A model generated the notes under the pieces. That model saw nothing but the letters and a program-made list of their open reading frames with translations, was not told where the DNA came from and searched no databases. Of a stretch of 64,000 nt of DNA, positions 1 through 13,300 are shown piece after piece. Positions within the stretch are counted from its first letter, which is position 1, and every line of letters begins with the position of its first letter. The position numbers and the translations under genes were made by a program. Source of the DNA: Paulownia fortunei (taxonomy: Eukaryota > Streptophyta > Magnoliopsida > Lamiales > Paulowniaceae); assembly GCA_019321725.1 (NCBI GenBank), contig CM033116.1, positions 10,496,841-10,560,840 of the forward strand, in the 5' to 3' direction.

Positions 1-2056
1 GTAAATTCTGTATTTATCATTATAAAAATGTTTATATAGGACTCAATATTATGTATTTAGGTTTGGATATCTTGGGAATTAAAATATGGCATGACAATTA
101 AAGAGATGCTCAGAACTGTCTCCATCGAATTTCAAATTTTGTCCTATGTGAAGGGGACTAGTTTTGCAACATTAAATCCATTTTTTTTGGTAGAACTATG
201 ACTTGGTTGTCTCTTTGTATATGTTATTTAAGTGTGGTGAAAATTTGGGAGTGGTTGAACACACGTAAGGGTGCCAAAACTATTAATATCATGAAGTGCG
301 CAAAACTATCAGGATAGGAAAAATTTGTGAAGGGAGCTAAACTTGGAATGCTATATCCGTGTGTTTTAGCCATTATATGAAATATTTACATTGTTTTTTA
401 TGTTATCTAATTGTGGTAAAAAATTGGGGAGTGAATGAATATGTCTAAGGGTATCAAAATCATCATGCAAATTAATGTGGCAGTAAGAAAATGTGAAATT
501 GTGAATTTGTCCCATTTGTTTCATTAACATTTTCCAACATATATGTGGTTAATTTGATCCCTAAATTTTAGGGGGATGTTATAAGAGTTAAAATACATCA
601 ATTAAGTGAGGTTAGTATACATTTAAGATGTGGAACAAAGGTGCGTAGAAGGTTGTATTTGGTTATAGTTTCTAAGTGGTAAGGTTGTTTTATTAAATTG
701 AGATTCAAGATCTTTATACTACATTAGGTATAATGAACTTGTAAATTGAGGATGGTGATTGATAACTTGTATTTTTACAGATTGTTTCACATATTGGGTT
801 GGGAGTAATACTTAAGAAATATAGAAGTAACACACAACCGATCAAAGGTAAGTGAAAATTCATTTGCAACTACAATGCATGAATATAATATAGTATGTTC
901 CTTAAGAGTTTTATGATTCTTAAAACATGTTGAGAGCAAGATGACTTGCATTTCATATTAAACACACCATTCATGAGCATTTACATGTACATGCACGATA
1001 TATGAGTATAGTTAAAGTTCTTACATGCATGATATGATTTGAGACATGATTTTTAGAAAGAAAATATTTTGGTTGGCCACTACTAGTGTACCGAGGCATG
1101 TGAGGCTTGCTTATGTTATATTTTGGGGCGCCTGAGTGTTACTTCTCCGAGGATCATAGGGGTTGATAGGGGGTGTGCCTCTGGTGGTCAGAAGAGGGTG
1201 GACCACTTGATTGTGCCCTTATTGACTCAGCCAGTGGGAAGACTTTTGAAGGATCGCAAGTGAAGACAGGGGGTGGACCTTTGGTGATCCTAAGAAATTG
1301 CCCTTGGACTGAGTCAATTTGTTTATGGCCATGATATTATTGATATTATTCAGAGCTCTATCCGGTGTATAGTAGGTAAGCCAAGGGCCCAGTGATGGAA
1401 AATGATTTTGAATAAACTGTTTTGGTCTAGAAGCTTGCATTCCTGGCATGATTTCATAAAGATGCATCGCATATATGTTAGATTATCTCTTTAGCATGCA
1501 TGATTTTCACTTACTGATCATTAACTCATATAGTTCATGCATTGTAGGTAAGCATGGTGATAAATGAGACTCTGAGGCTTACTAGGCTGGTTATTGGAGC
1601 TCCTAAAGGCTTATAAAGATCACTATACATGGATAATGACCTGATGAGTTGTGTTGTGGGCATATTCTAATTTTTACAATCATTATAATTGTGTAAATTG
1701 TTGTCTATATATAAAGGGTTACAAGATGCAAAATGTTCTTACTTCTTCCGCAAGTATAGGATATTATTTTAATTTTTGAGTCCATTGTATTATAACTTTT
1801 AGATGTCGTGTCCTATATAACTCTTAAAATTTTATAGTAAATAAGTTTGAGAATAGCGTGAGTGTGATGGGTGTTGTGTTTTTTATATGAATGGTAATTT
1901 TTCTATATATAAGGTTATATGTGAGAAAATACTTTTACTGTTTCTCAAAGTGCTATAGTTGACAAAAAAATTATATATATACACATGTAGACACATGTGC
2001 TACCTTATCAAAATTATTGTTATACAATATCTATATTTAGTGGTAGGGGTGTTACA
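1..2056 (+). repeat. 5' LTR of gypsy element A (partial)
   Basis: It aligns by eye with the B LTRs (45009-47831 and 51181-54114) and, at 5'-incomplete length, with the A 3' LTR. The end GGGGTGTTACA at 2046-2056 directly precedes the primer-binding site. Two degenerate copies of a ~180-bp unit lie inside it, recognisable by a TGTGGTRAAAAWTTGGG-like motif near 231 and 411. The part at 1080-1330 resembles the D-family LTR at 14085-14280, so the A/B and D families are related. Confidence 0.85.
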
Positions 2057-2059
2057 GAG

Positions 2060-2071
2060 TGGTATCAGAGC
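2060..2071 (+). other. Primer-binding site of element A (initiator Met tRNA)
   Basis: TGGTATCAGAGC starts three bases after the LTR end. This is the standard plant PBS complementary to the 3' end of initiator methionine tRNA. It fixes the LTR boundary and the plus orientation. Confidence 0.92.
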
Positions 2072-5000
2072 CCAATTTGTGGTTCTGTAGACTGTCCATG
2101 TACATGATCTCTGAAACTAGTGGAGCACAACCATGCTAGTAAGTTTTATTTGTTGTATAATTCATTTTGTATTTTATGAATAATATTGGCCATGTGTTTT
2201 AAGATTTTGTATAAAATAATGTTGAGGCAAGCTCATCAGTAATAACAAGTACAAAATTTATGGTTGGTATTCTATTTTTAGAGCTACATATTCTCTATTA
2301 TGCACTAAGTATGTAATAAGACTGGATAGGGTGCTTGATATATATATGAGGTTAATTACAATGTTTTAATTCCTTCTGGAGGTTCAAGATCAACTAATTA
2401 GATTTTAAGAGCTCTAGGTTAATTTTGTTATATTGCTAAGATTACGATATAACCTTTTGTGTTGTTTAATTTATTGAGAATTATGCATTGTGGATTATTT
2501 CAGGATTATTAAGACTTTTAAATTTTAGGTGACAAAAATTTAGAAATTTTATGGAGGCCATAGCATGAAAATATTTACTATTTGTAAAAAATAAAGAAGA
2601 TTGTCGAATTATAATTTTTTATAGTTACCGTGAAAGAGAGTTGTAAGAAAGAGTTATTATTAATTTTTAGGTTATGTTAATTTTTGTAGAAATGACCAAG
2701 TTTACTAAAAATCCATTTGTGTGATCTCAGATCTCTTGATACATGTTGAAAAGAAGTTTTCAGGCATGCTACTGACTAAGCAACTAATTTTATTCGAGAT
2801 ATAGTTGTAAAACAAGTCCAATCTCTCTTTTAGTTTATCATATACACCTATTGGAATTCGATGAACCTTTAGTGATATTGTTATAATATTAGGCAAGGCA
2901 TTAAGGTCTAGTGCTTCTCCTAAACAAGCTCCACTTCATATTCACCTAGAAAAAAGATGAATTTTGAGGTTATGTATTATTTATTGCAGCTGAATTGAGT
3001 AATAATTTATAATAAGTACAGATTTTCATATTAAGGTTTATTTGATAAGTTAACAAGAGCTACTGTGATCTTGAGGATTGATTTTAAGTTTGAATTAATT
3101 ATGAACTTCTTGTTGTGCAATTGGGTTGACCAATGCCTTAATTATTTTGATATACATGATGAATAATATGTTTGATGATTCTATTTGAGTATGTTTGGGG
3201 TGATATTCATTGATGATATTTTAGTGTACAATGAGGAAAAATATGATTGACCTTTCAATATGATCTTGGAAACTCTAAAGAAATAGAAAATTATTTGTTC
3301 AATTTAGTAAATGTGATCTTTTGGTTATGTAATATAATATTTATTTTTGGGACTGGTAATTTTCTTAAGAAGGTGTACTTGTAATTATTCTAAACTTTGA
3401 AGTTGTACTGAAATAGGGAAGACCAATAAATGTGATAGAAATAAGAAAAGTTTTCTATAGTTATTCCTCCATAGTTTTTACCGCTTTATTTCATCATACA
3501 TGAAGGTATATGAAATTTGAATGGTTCGCTAAGTGGGAAAAAAATCTCTAATTACTTAAAGAGAATTGATTTGAGCTTTGGTAGTGACTCCAACTTTAGA
3601 TATAAGTTATTTATTGTGTATAGTGGTGTATCTCATTGTGTTTTGGTATATGTCTGATGCAATATAAAAAAAAAAGTTACTCGACACTCTTTGAGTTAAA
3701 TAGATTATTTACGTAATACTACATGTGACATTACAAAACGGAAATACTTGAAATGTCTATATACTCAAAAGGAGTTGAACTTGAAGAAATGGTGGATATT
3801 ATTAGTAAGTGAATATATTGTATGATCCATCTAACTACAAATGTCATAGGGATGAAATATCTCAATAGACTAATATTCATACAAGTTTTACATCATAAAC
3901 TATTATGGGAATTGAGAGTTGTATAGAGGATGAATTAGAGTAAATGGTGAATTATATATTTATTAATATTTTGGTAAGACTAATTTTAATTGATCCAATT
4001 TCAAATGCTCAAAATAAGGTCGATGAAAGGCTGACATTAAGATAAAATGCAAAAAAGGCAGTTGAATATATTTTTGTGATAAGTGATTATAATCACTTAA
4101 TAAGAGATAGATGTGAAAATGAGGGATACGAAATTGCAAAACTAAGTTTTAGGTGATGATCATATACCTTTTTATTTGTTTTATTTAGTGGTATGAATGA
4201 TGTTTCTGATCTCAAAAAAATATTCAGATCGGATACTGGATGAGCTATTTTGGGATATATTGTTAATATTTGGTTTGCCACAAAAAATGGGATAAATGTA
4301 AAAATGCATATGTAGGAATGATTTAGTTTTGATTTTATTTTCCGGTGGAAATGGAAAAGCATTCATGAATTTTGTATATGATAATGGAATTGAGTTATTG
4401 TTCATTGGTTAATTGAATATGCTCATTCTTTCTCTATTTACCCTAGGTATTCCATGAAAATCTATGGAAAGATAAATATATAGGAAGTTTATTAGTGTTT
4501 ATTAGTTCTGATGTAGATTTAAGGTCTTTGTCCACTTCCTAGAAGATCTTATATTAGGTATTGGGAACAAAATTATATTTTAGTATTGTGATCATCCATG
4601 CATCAATGGGCAACCAGGACAAACAAATTAGACTTTGCAAGATATGCTTAGAGATTGTGCATTAGATTGTTGATGTCAATTGAGAAATTTTTTCCTTGGG
4701 TGGAATTTCTTATAACTACAGTTATAAGACTACTTGGGATAGTTCTCTATAAGGCAATTATATGATAGAAAATATAGGTCATCATTTTATTGAAATGAAT
4801 TTGATGTTCTTTTAGGCTGAATATGATTTGGGAAATGACAGACGTTGTAGAACAAATTGCCAATATATGGAAACTAGTCCAAGGTGACCATAGAGTTATG
4901 CAAATTAAAGAGGAATATCGTTGCAATTTATGATAGGGGATCAAATTTTTGAAGGTGTCTCCAATGAAAGGGATTATGCGGCTTGTGCAACAAAAAAAAT

Positions 5001-5397
5001 AATTGGGGATGTTATACACAAACTTGATCCTAGGTACAACGGTTTAGTTTGCATTATTGAGAGAATTGAGGATATTGCCTATATAGTCAACCTCTTTACA
5101 TCAATATTTGGAGTTCTCAATGTGTTTCATGTGTTCATTTTAAGAAAGTATATCATGAATCTATATCATCTACTGAAGAAGGAACCAATGGAACTAAACT
5201 GAGGTTGAAGATATGAAGAAAGACCTATAGAGATTTTAGTAAGGGATGTAAAGTAACTTCAAAATGAGAATATCTCATTAGTTAAAGTACCGAGGAGAAG
5301 TCATTCAACATAATAATCTACTGGGAAAGGAAGCATGAAATGATAATTAAATATCAAGAATTTTTTGTTAAGTAAAATTTTGGGGACGAAATTTTTA

Positions 5398-5411
5398 TAA
5401 GGAGGGGAGGA
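5398..5411 (+). other. Polypurine tract of element A
   Basis: The purine run AAGGAGGGGAGGA immediately precedes the 3' LTR start TGTAATA, as expected for the plus-strand primer of a gypsy element. The upstream GGGGACGAAATTTTT is the usual tail of these integrase reading frames. Confidence 0.85.
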
Positions 5412-6828
5412 TGTAATAAACAAGCCTCACACCACACACTTGGTCAATACAATTCATGCATTACATGTTATTCATAAGTTCTTTCATTGAAACTACGTGG
5501 CAAGATACGTTTCCCTTAGAATCACATTTGATCATTAAATTTCTAGAAAATCTCATATAGGGTTGGTTGTTGATCATCATAATATAAGTAATCAACATTA
5601 AATTGAAATAAGAATAAAATAAGGTTGATTAATATTGGATATCGATGGGATATATAGGTTATAATTTTAGAAGTGTTAAAGTTGCTACTAGTAAGCTTAT
5701 ACGGTTTGATTCAATTTCATCCAGGTATTTCAAAAGTATATATCGGTAAATTGCATATTTGAGATATTGGACATAAGATAATATGATTCAAATGTGATAT
5801 TACAATATTCATTTATATATAAGATTATATAATTTTTAATATGAACAATTATTTAAGAATTGGGTGACAATGGGGTAAGAAATTAAATGAACGGTTAGGA
5901 AATTAGCTTATAAATTATCTATGGTATCTTCTGGTAATTAATATAGGATGCAATAAAATTAATGTATAGTAAGACGCATCTGATCTAGGCTTGAAAGATG
6001 GGTGAAAGGTCAAATTTATACCACAACTTACCACCTCATACTTGCTACCAAGCTTAAGCAAGCACCTCAAGTGCCACCTCAAGCGTTCTTTCACTCTTAG
6101 CCATTATCTAAGTGTGATAAAAAAAATTGGGGAGTGAATGAATATGTCTAAGGGTATCAAAATCATCATGCAAATTAATGTGGCAGCAAGAAAACATAAA
6201 GTTATGAATCTATCACATTTGGTTCATTAACATTTTCCATCATAGATGTGGTTAATTTGATCCCTAAAATTTAGGGGGATGTTATAAGAGTTAAAATACA
6301 TCAATTAAGTGATGTTAGTATACATTTAAGATGTGGAACAAAGGTGCATACGAGGTTGTATTTGGTTATAGTTTCTAAGTGGTAAGGTTGTTTAATTAAA
6401 TTCAGATTCAAGATCTTTATACTACATTAGGTATAATGAACTTGTGAATTGAGGATGGTGATTGATATCTTGTATTTTTATAGATTGTTTCACATCTTGG
6501 GTTGGGGAGTAATACTTAAGAAATGTAGAATAATACACAACCAATCAAAGGTAAGTAAAAATTCATTTGCAACTACAATGTATGAACATAGTATGTATTG
6601 AAGCATTTATTCCTAACGTGTTGATGATATTTAAATTGATTGAATGACAAGTATAGTATGTTCCTTAAGAGTTTTATGATTCTTGAAACATGTTGAGAAA
6701 ACACTTTTATTGTTTCTCAAAGTGCTACAGTTGACAAAAATATTATATATATACACATGTACACACATGTGCTACCTTGTCAAAATTATTGTTATACAAT
6801 ATCTATATTTAATGGTGGGGGTGTTACA
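5412..6828 (+). repeat. 3' LTR of element A with two internal deletions
   Basis: The ends match the B LTRs, but the copy is only 1417 bp against about 2.8-2.9 kb. One deletion joins the part before TCTTAGCC (6102) to ATTATCTAAG, removing roughly 0.8 kb. The second joins 6692 (CATGTTGAGA) to AAACACTTTT and removes roughly 1 kb that is present in the 5' LTR at about 930-1925. Short shared words at both junctions point to illegitimate recombination. Confidence 0.85.
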
Positions 6829-9750
6829 GTACCCGACCCAAAAAACCCAACCAGAGGCCCACCTTTAATTTCACAGTTCATACGTGCATAAGAATATCAA
6901 AGGGAAATCTTGACAATCATGCAAGAATTGGTTGTCTATCGAGTTACAATTTAAATGAATGACTAAGAAATTTATGTTGAAAACATTTATGGGATGTTAT
7001 GGAAATTAAATATGTTTTAAGTAGTTAAATAAATATTGAAGAACAAGTGATTTAGGCTTGTAAGATTGGTGAAAAATATGATATTTACCACAAGTTGCTA
7101 CCTCAAACTCTTCTTTCTTCCTAAGTAAGAAACCACGACCCAAAACCCTTTTAGACACTATTTTACCTTCCATATCTCTATATTAAGCAATGTAAGTGTT
7201 AGAGTAGTGCCCGACATGCCAATTATATTGGACGTCCTTTATACTCTTCTATTTATAAAAATAATCTTTTTCAAATCATATTAATGAAATAGGCAAATTT
7301 CTTTATCTTAAATTATATTTTTGAAATTAGATAATGTCCTTAGACCAAACTTAGCTACGAGGTATGGTCATACATTTGATGGTGATCATAGAATATATTT
7401 TTATGACTTTGGTTTTAAATTAGTTACGATTCGAGGGGTTTTGAGATGGGATATCGAGTAGCCCAATAGACTCGCGTATACGATCCATGCTCGCATGAAG
7501 AGGATGTCTTGCTCCATGGACATTAGTATAGTGATGCTAGTGTATGTATGCGGGTGCTTCTTAGGGAACAAGTACACTGAACAAGCCCGATGGAAATTCT
7601 TAATTTGAAACATGTTTGTTGAAATAAAAATTTCCATGTTGCAATAGTTCACGATTAGTGCTTTGACTTGAGGCACTATGGTAGCCTTGTGCATATCATG
7701 TTTTATTTTGATGTATCTTCTGATTACCTGACAATCACAAAGGGTATACGTTGGATGTTGTATTGATATGTACGGAGGTTAATGAGTGGCCAACAAAGGA
7801 TCCATCACTTATCTGGCAGAACAAGTGAATCTCCTATGTTTTCATAGTTCATAACTAAGAAGTCCTTGGCCAAGGCAGGATGAACATTAGATGGGGTTTT
7901 TTCTACGATTCGTTATGAGTCATTGAAACTTGAAATGGAACCATAGTTATTGAGCAATTAGGGTTTTAACTATTAATTCATGCCCTAAACTCAATCGAGA
8001 GATTAGTTTATGGAAGGACCATATATGTATGATACTCGTAATTGAAATAGGTTCACTTATTATTTCACCTAAGTCTAGGTAGTCACCATACACTTGTTAG
8101 GTGTTTCCCATAACTTGTGAGGTTCTTGAAATTAAGGAGTTAATTTTAAGCGGATTAATTAATTGGATTAACTAATCAGAATAATTATTATTATTCATAA
8201 GTTGTAAATACTGCAAGCTCACTACTAGTTTAGTTGTGAACCTAAAGGTCACACATAATTTGAGATGGAAAATTTCTAACTTAGGAATTGATCCAAGGAG
8301 CTAGATCTATCTAATTAATGGATATTAATTAATTGAGACTTAAATTAATTCATTGAGTTGAATTAATTATTTAATTAAATAATTAGATTATTTAATTGGA
8401 CCTAATAAGATTAGGAAGCCCAATTGGAGTGAAATAATTATTTGATTAGATCAAAGTAATTGTGTAGTCTATTTGTTAATTTAATTGTTAAAATAAATTA
8501 CTCAATTAAATAATTGAATTATTTCAATTGGGCCTCATTTGATTAGGTGGGCTAGATGCAATTAATTAATTGAATCTGAGCTAAAACAATTAATTGGATT
8601 AATTGTGGTATTTATTTTAAGTCAAATCCCAATTCAAAAAGGCCTATTAGTAGAGGCCCATAAAGGTAGTTGAAAAATGATGGCAACTTAAGAGTTTGGA
8701 ATTCTTGGGATACCTTAAATATCTTTGAAAAATATGAAATGAATAAAGTTGAAAGAAGTTTGGAAACCAAAATATCTTCCAATCAATCAAGAAGTGACCA
8801 AAAATACCAAGGGTGGGATTGTTTTCTCCTTCATCCTTTTTTCCCACCAAAAATTCCATCTTTTATTTTAAGTATTAATTCTTTTTATCACAAGTTGATA
8901 ACAAAAATTAATATTCTAAATACACACTCCATAAACTAGGTTAGAAAATAAACCAAAATTGCTAGCAAAATTCTAATTTTGTGTTCTTGCTCAAAGTGTG
9001 GACCACTTTAGAGGGGAGACACATAGATTCCTGTGAACCAAATTCAAAAAAGGGGCTAATAATTGATTTTTTCAATTCCTACAATAGCCGAAGTGCATAG
9101 AAATGTATCATTCAAAACTTTAATTATTTTACTACAATCATTAGAAATTGCGACTAATAGAAAACGCATAAGATCCATGGTATTACTATAATTGTTATGG
9201 TATGATATTTTTAAATATTTTAATTTTCTGATGCGTATACCTTGGTATCACATGAACCCAACATAAAGTGGCTCCTAAGTGACTCCAATTGAAAGAAAAG
9301 GCAAAGAAAGCGAAGGGAAGTAGCAATAATCAAGTGGAAGCGGAACGCATAGGTGAGCTTAACTCACATTTTTTACATAAGTTTTCATATTCTTAGAGGG
9401 TTTATGATTTGAAGCTATGGACGTAAGTTTAGATGCCTTAGAAGATGAAATATGGCATGATAATTGAGGAAGCACTCAAAACCTTCATTCTAGAAGATTT
9501 AATTTTGGTGTTGTGTAAAAGTGCAGATTTTGCTGAGGCAAATCCATTAATTTTAATAATTTTATAACATGGTTACCTTTATTTACATATTATCTAAGTG
9601 TGGTAAAAATTTGGGAGGGATTAGATGTGCTTAAGGATGTTAAAAATGTCATAGATAATTAGATAGAAGTAAATAGGAATATCTGAATCTATCCCATTTG
9701 ATATCTTACCATGTTTGAACCTCTACATATTCTTATTGAATTCTAATAAT
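6829..9750 (+). repeat. Family D gypsy LTR fragment, duplication unit 1
   Basis: The flanks 6870-7196 and 9264-9750 align with the D 3' LTR (about 22845-23150 and 23150-23770), interrupted by an E-family LTR. The same arrangement recurs at 10343-13512. The unit starts abruptly after element A and lacks the first ~390 bp of the D LTR. Relative to unit 2 it also lacks about 200 bp (after GTTTATGATTT at 9413). Confidence 0.8.
7197..9263 (+). mobile_element. Solo LTR of copia family E, copy 1
   Basis: It starts TGTTAGAGTAGTGCCCGAC and ends CATGAACCCAACA, with flanks GTAAG (7192-7196) and TAAAG (9264-9268). These fit one decayed target duplication, since unit 2 has GTAAG/CTAAG. The sequence matches the 5' LTR of element G, which is followed by a PBS, and the 3' LTR of element E. 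There is no interior, so it is a solo LTR left by LTR-LTR recombination. AATTAATT-rich blocks fill 8150-8620. Confidence 0.85.
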
Positions 9751-10035
9751 TGGAGGCTTCAAGTTCGAGGCAACCTCAAATTCCTTCAAGTTGGAGGCTT
9801 AAGTTTCGATTAGAAAAGAAGAATCCCCTCAATTCCAACCCAAGTTGTTAGCCTCCCAACCCCTAAGCCTCAAATTCCTTCAAGGTTGGGGCTTGAGTTT
9901 TGATTGGAGAAGAAGAAAAAGAAGAAGAACTCAAGCCATCAGCCTCCTAACCCCAAGCCTCAAATTCCTTCACGGTTGAAGGGTTTTCAATTAGAGAAGA
10001 AGAAGAACATTTCTGGGCTCCTAACCTTTGCTTAA
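9750..10035 (+). repeat. Tandem repeat, ~90-bp unit, about 3 copies
   Basis: The core CCTCAAATTCCTTCA recurs near 9773, 9867 and 9957, each followed by GGTTGGGGCTTGAGTTTTGA-like sequence and a GAAGAAGAA run. The spacing is about 90-94 bp and the units are imperfect. No such repeat occurs in the intact D LTR, so it is an insertion or a local expansion at the junction of the two duplication units. Confidence 0.75.
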
Positions 10036-10084
10036 TAAATTATTACTTTAGTTGAACCATCAAATGTAATACAATTGGGAGACC

Positions 10085-10245
10085 CCATTATTAATCAAGA
10101 AAGATGGCAACATCCTTTTAAGAAAGAGAAAAGAAGGTAGTGGCTCCTTTGAATGCAAATGAAGAGGAAGAAAGAAAAGAAAAAGAAGAAGAAGGTAGTG
10201 ACTATAGTTACAAATGAAGAGGAAAAAAGAGACAAAATAGGAAAA
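10085..10245 (+). repeat. GA-rich low-complexity stretch
   Basis: A purine-rich run of GAAGAGGAAGAAAG-type words on the plus strand. Two partial duplicates contain AAATGAAGAGGAAGAA (near 10157) and AAATGAAGAGGAAAAA (near 10212). The opposite strand gives only a phenylalanine-rich artefactual reading frame. Confidence 0.7.
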
Positions 10246-10313
10246 TCGATATAGTAGGCACTCGACAAAATTAGGTATCTGATGTGGTGCATACCCAAGT
10301 ATATCGGGTTGGT

Positions 10314-10340
10314 GTCGGGTAGCATATTTTGCTACCCGAC
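10314..10340. other. Perfect inverted repeat (11-bp arms, 5-bp loop)
   Basis: GTCGGGTAGCA (10314-10324) and TGCTACCCGAC (10330-10340) are exact reverse complements around TATTT. Neighbouring CGGGT and ACCCG words extend the foldback imperfectly. It sits just before duplication unit 2 and may be the core of a small foldback or hAT-type MITE. The matching place before unit 1 (6829-6860) keeps only the right-hand part. Confidence 0.7.
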
Positions 10341-10342
10341 AT

Positions 10343-13300
10343 GTTAGGTACCCGGCCTAAAAAATCGGACCAGATACCCACCCTTAATTATAGGGTTCAT
10401 ATGTGGATAAGATTATCAAAGTGCAATATTGGCAATCATACAAGAATCGGGTGTCCATCGGGTTAAAATTCAAATGAACAACTAAGAAATTATTGTCGGA
10501 AATATTTATAGGATCTTATGGAAATTTAAGATTGGTGAAAAATATGGTATACACCACAAGTTACTTCCTTAAGCTCTTTTTCTTTTCTAAGTAAGAAACC
10601 ACAACCCCAAACCCTTTTAGACACTGTTTCACCTTCCATATCTCTGTATTAAGCATTGTAAGTGTTAGAGTAGTACTCGATGCGCCAATTAGATTGGAAG
10701 TCTTTTATACTCTTGTATTTGTAAAAACAATCTTTTTCAAATCATATTAATAAAATAAGCAAATTTCTTTATCTTAAATTGCATTTTTGTGATTACATAA
10801 AGTCCCTAGACCAAACTTAGCTACGGGGCATGGTCATGCATTTAATGGTGATCATGAAATTTACTCTATAGCTTTGGTCTTAAATTAGTTTTGAGTTGAG
10901 GGTTTTTTGAGATGGGACATCGAACAGCCTAATAGACTCACGCATATGATGCATGCTCGTATGACGAGGATGCCTCGTTCCATAGGCATTGGCGTAGTGA
11001 TGCTAGTTTATGTATACGGGTGCTTGTTAGGGAATAAGTAAACTGAACAGACCCCGATGGAAACAATTGGAAACTTGTTTGTAGAAATAAAAATTTCCAT
11101 GTTATGATATTATATGATCAGTTCTTCGATTTGACGCACCATGGTAGCCTTGTGTATATCGTGTTTCATTTTGATGTATCTTCTAATTTATTGACAATCA
11201 CAAATGGTATACGTTGGATATTGCATTGATATGTATAGAGGTTAGTGAGTGGCCAACAAAGGATCCATCACTTGTTTAGCATAATAAATGAATCTCCTAT
11301 GTTTTCATAGTTCATGACTCAGAAGTCCTTAGCAAGGCAAGATGAATGTTAGATGGGGTTTTCTAATAATTCATCATGAGTTATTGAAACTTGAAATAGA
11401 ACCATATTTATTGAGCAATTAGGGTTTTGACTATTAATCCATGTCCTAAACTCAATCAAGAGATTAGTTGATGGAAAGATCTTACGTGTTTGATACTCGT
11501 AATTGAAATAGATTCACCTGCTATTTCACCTAAGTCTAGATAGTCATGATACACTTATTAGGTATTTTTCATAACTTGTAAGGTTCTTGAAATTAAAGAG
11601 TTAATTTTAAGTGAGTTAATTAATTGGATCAATTAATCAAAATAATTATTATTATTCATAAGTTGTAAATATTGAAAACCCACTGCTAGCTTAGTTGTCA
11701 GCTGAAAGGGTCACACACAATTTGAGATGGAACATTTCTAACTTCGAAATTGATCCAAGGTGTTGAATCCAATTAATTAATGAAGATTAATTAATTAGGG
11801 CTTAAATTAATTCAATAAGTTGAATTAATTTAATTTGACCTAACAAAATTAGGAAGTCCAATTTGAGTGAAACAAGTAATTGATTTGATCAAATTAATTG
11901 TGTAGTCTATAAGTTAATTTAATTGTTGAACTAATTTATTCAATTAAATAATTGAATTATTTAAATTAGGTCTAATTTGATTAGGTGGGCTAGATGGAAT
12001 TAATTAATTGAATTTGGTGTAAAATAATTAATTGAATTAATTGTGGTATTTATTTTAAGTCCAAGCCCAATTCAAAAAGGCCTATTAGGAGAGGCCGTGA
12101 AGGTGGTTGAAAAAGGATGAAAATTCAAAAGTGTGGAATTCTTGAAAAACCTTAAATATCTTTGGAAAATATGAAAGGAATAAAGTTGAAAAAGTTTGAA
12201 TAAACCAAAATATCTTCCAACCAATTAATAGGAGGCCAAAAATACTAAGAGTGAGACTCTTGAAATTTTTGAATCTCCTATATAAACACTACATGGCCAA
12301 AAATTTGAGGCAAGTAATAGTCTTTAATTTTCGGCCATTTAGAGAGAGAGAGAAGAAAATTGTTTTCTCTTTCATTATTTTTCCCACCAAAAATTCTATC
12401 TTTTATTTTAAGTATTAATTCTTTTATCACAAGTTGATAACAAAAATTAATATTCTCTATACACATTCCATAAACTAGGTTAGAAAAGAAAACAAAATTA
12501 CTAGCAGAATTCTGATTTTGTATTCTTGCTCAAAGTGTGGACCACTTTAAAGGGGAGACACGTAGATCACTTTGAACTAAATTCAAAAAAGAGGCTAGCA
12601 ATTGATTGCTTCAAATCCTGTGATAGCCAAAGTGCATAGAAATGTATAATTCAAAACTCTAATTATTTTACTATAATTGTTGGAAATTATGAGACTGTTA
12701 GAAATTGCATCTGATCTAGGGTATTACTATAATTGTTATGGTATGATGTTTTTAAATTTTTTAATTTTCCACTGCATATACGCTGGGATCACGCGAACCC
12801 AACACTAAGTTGCTCCTAAGTGACTCCAAATTAAAGAAAAGGCAAAGTAAGCGAAGTGAAGTAGCAATAATCAAGTGGAAGCTGAAAATTATGCATATGC
12901 GAGCTTAACTCACATTTTTTACATAAGTTTCCATATTCTTAGAGAGTTTATGATTTCTCGAACTTCTGTGCTTATTTATAATCATGTTATGGTATTATTG
13001 GTAGTATTATTATGCACAAAAGAAGGGTTTTATGGTTGCAAAAACTTAGTAGGAACGACGTAGGACAGAAACTATACACTTACTAATTTTTTATCCTTTA
13101 AGTTTTAAATATGTATAATACCTTGTGAAAAACCTAAATGTGTCACCATGAATGTGCTATGTATGATTGGAAGTTATGGACGTAAGTTTGGATAGTTTAG
13201 AAGTTGAAATATGGCATGATAATTGAGGAAGCACTCAAAACTATAATTATAAACATTCAATTTTGGTGTTGTGTAAAAGTGCAGATTTTGCTGAGGTAAA

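Larger units (their letters stand above)
2057..5411 (+). pseudogene. Gypsy pol remnant of element A (RT, integrase C-terminus)
   Basis: Seen: a reverse transcriptase core VIFIDDILVY at 3200-3229 (the FIDD aspartate pair at 3206-3217), followed after a stop at 3248-3250 by a SKCD-like remnant. Integrase remnants include SDVDLRS near 4508 and GQPGQ at 4608-4622, where the family has GQSER; the catalytic Glu codon has become Gly (4617-4619). A TAG stop follows at 4629-4631. FLKVSPMKGIMRL at 4946-4986 shifts frame into the most intact stretch (4921-5202), containing NVFHVFILRKY, and SLVKV follows near 5280. This C-terminal module is typical of plant Ty3/gypsy integrases. No gag, zinc knuckle or protease could be found. 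Confidence 0.8.
1..6828 (+). mobile_element. Ty3/gypsy LTR retrotransposon A, left end outside window
   Basis: The element has the usual plant gypsy order: a 5' LTR ending in TGTTACA at 2056, a primer-binding site, an interior with reverse transcriptase and integrase remnants, a purine tract (about 5398-5411), and a 3' LTR beginning TGTAATA at 5412 and ending TGTTACA at 6828. All frames carry many stops, so it is dead. The interior (3355 bp) is short for a gypsy element; I see no gag or protease. Its sister is element B. The left target duplication lies outside the window and cannot be checked. Confidence 0.9.

Noticed and set aside
7401..7694. 97-residue minus-strand frame inside the E solo LTR
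   Set aside because: It is an LTR sequence. The same frame is broken in the other E LTR copies and has no domain.
8670..8939. 89-residue plus-strand frame inside the E solo LTR
   Set aside because: It is within the LTR leader region. The copy at 12110-12400 has indels that destroy it.
10095..10325. Minus-strand frame rich in phenylalanine and serine
   Set aside because: It is produced by the GA-rich low-complexity strand, not by a gene.
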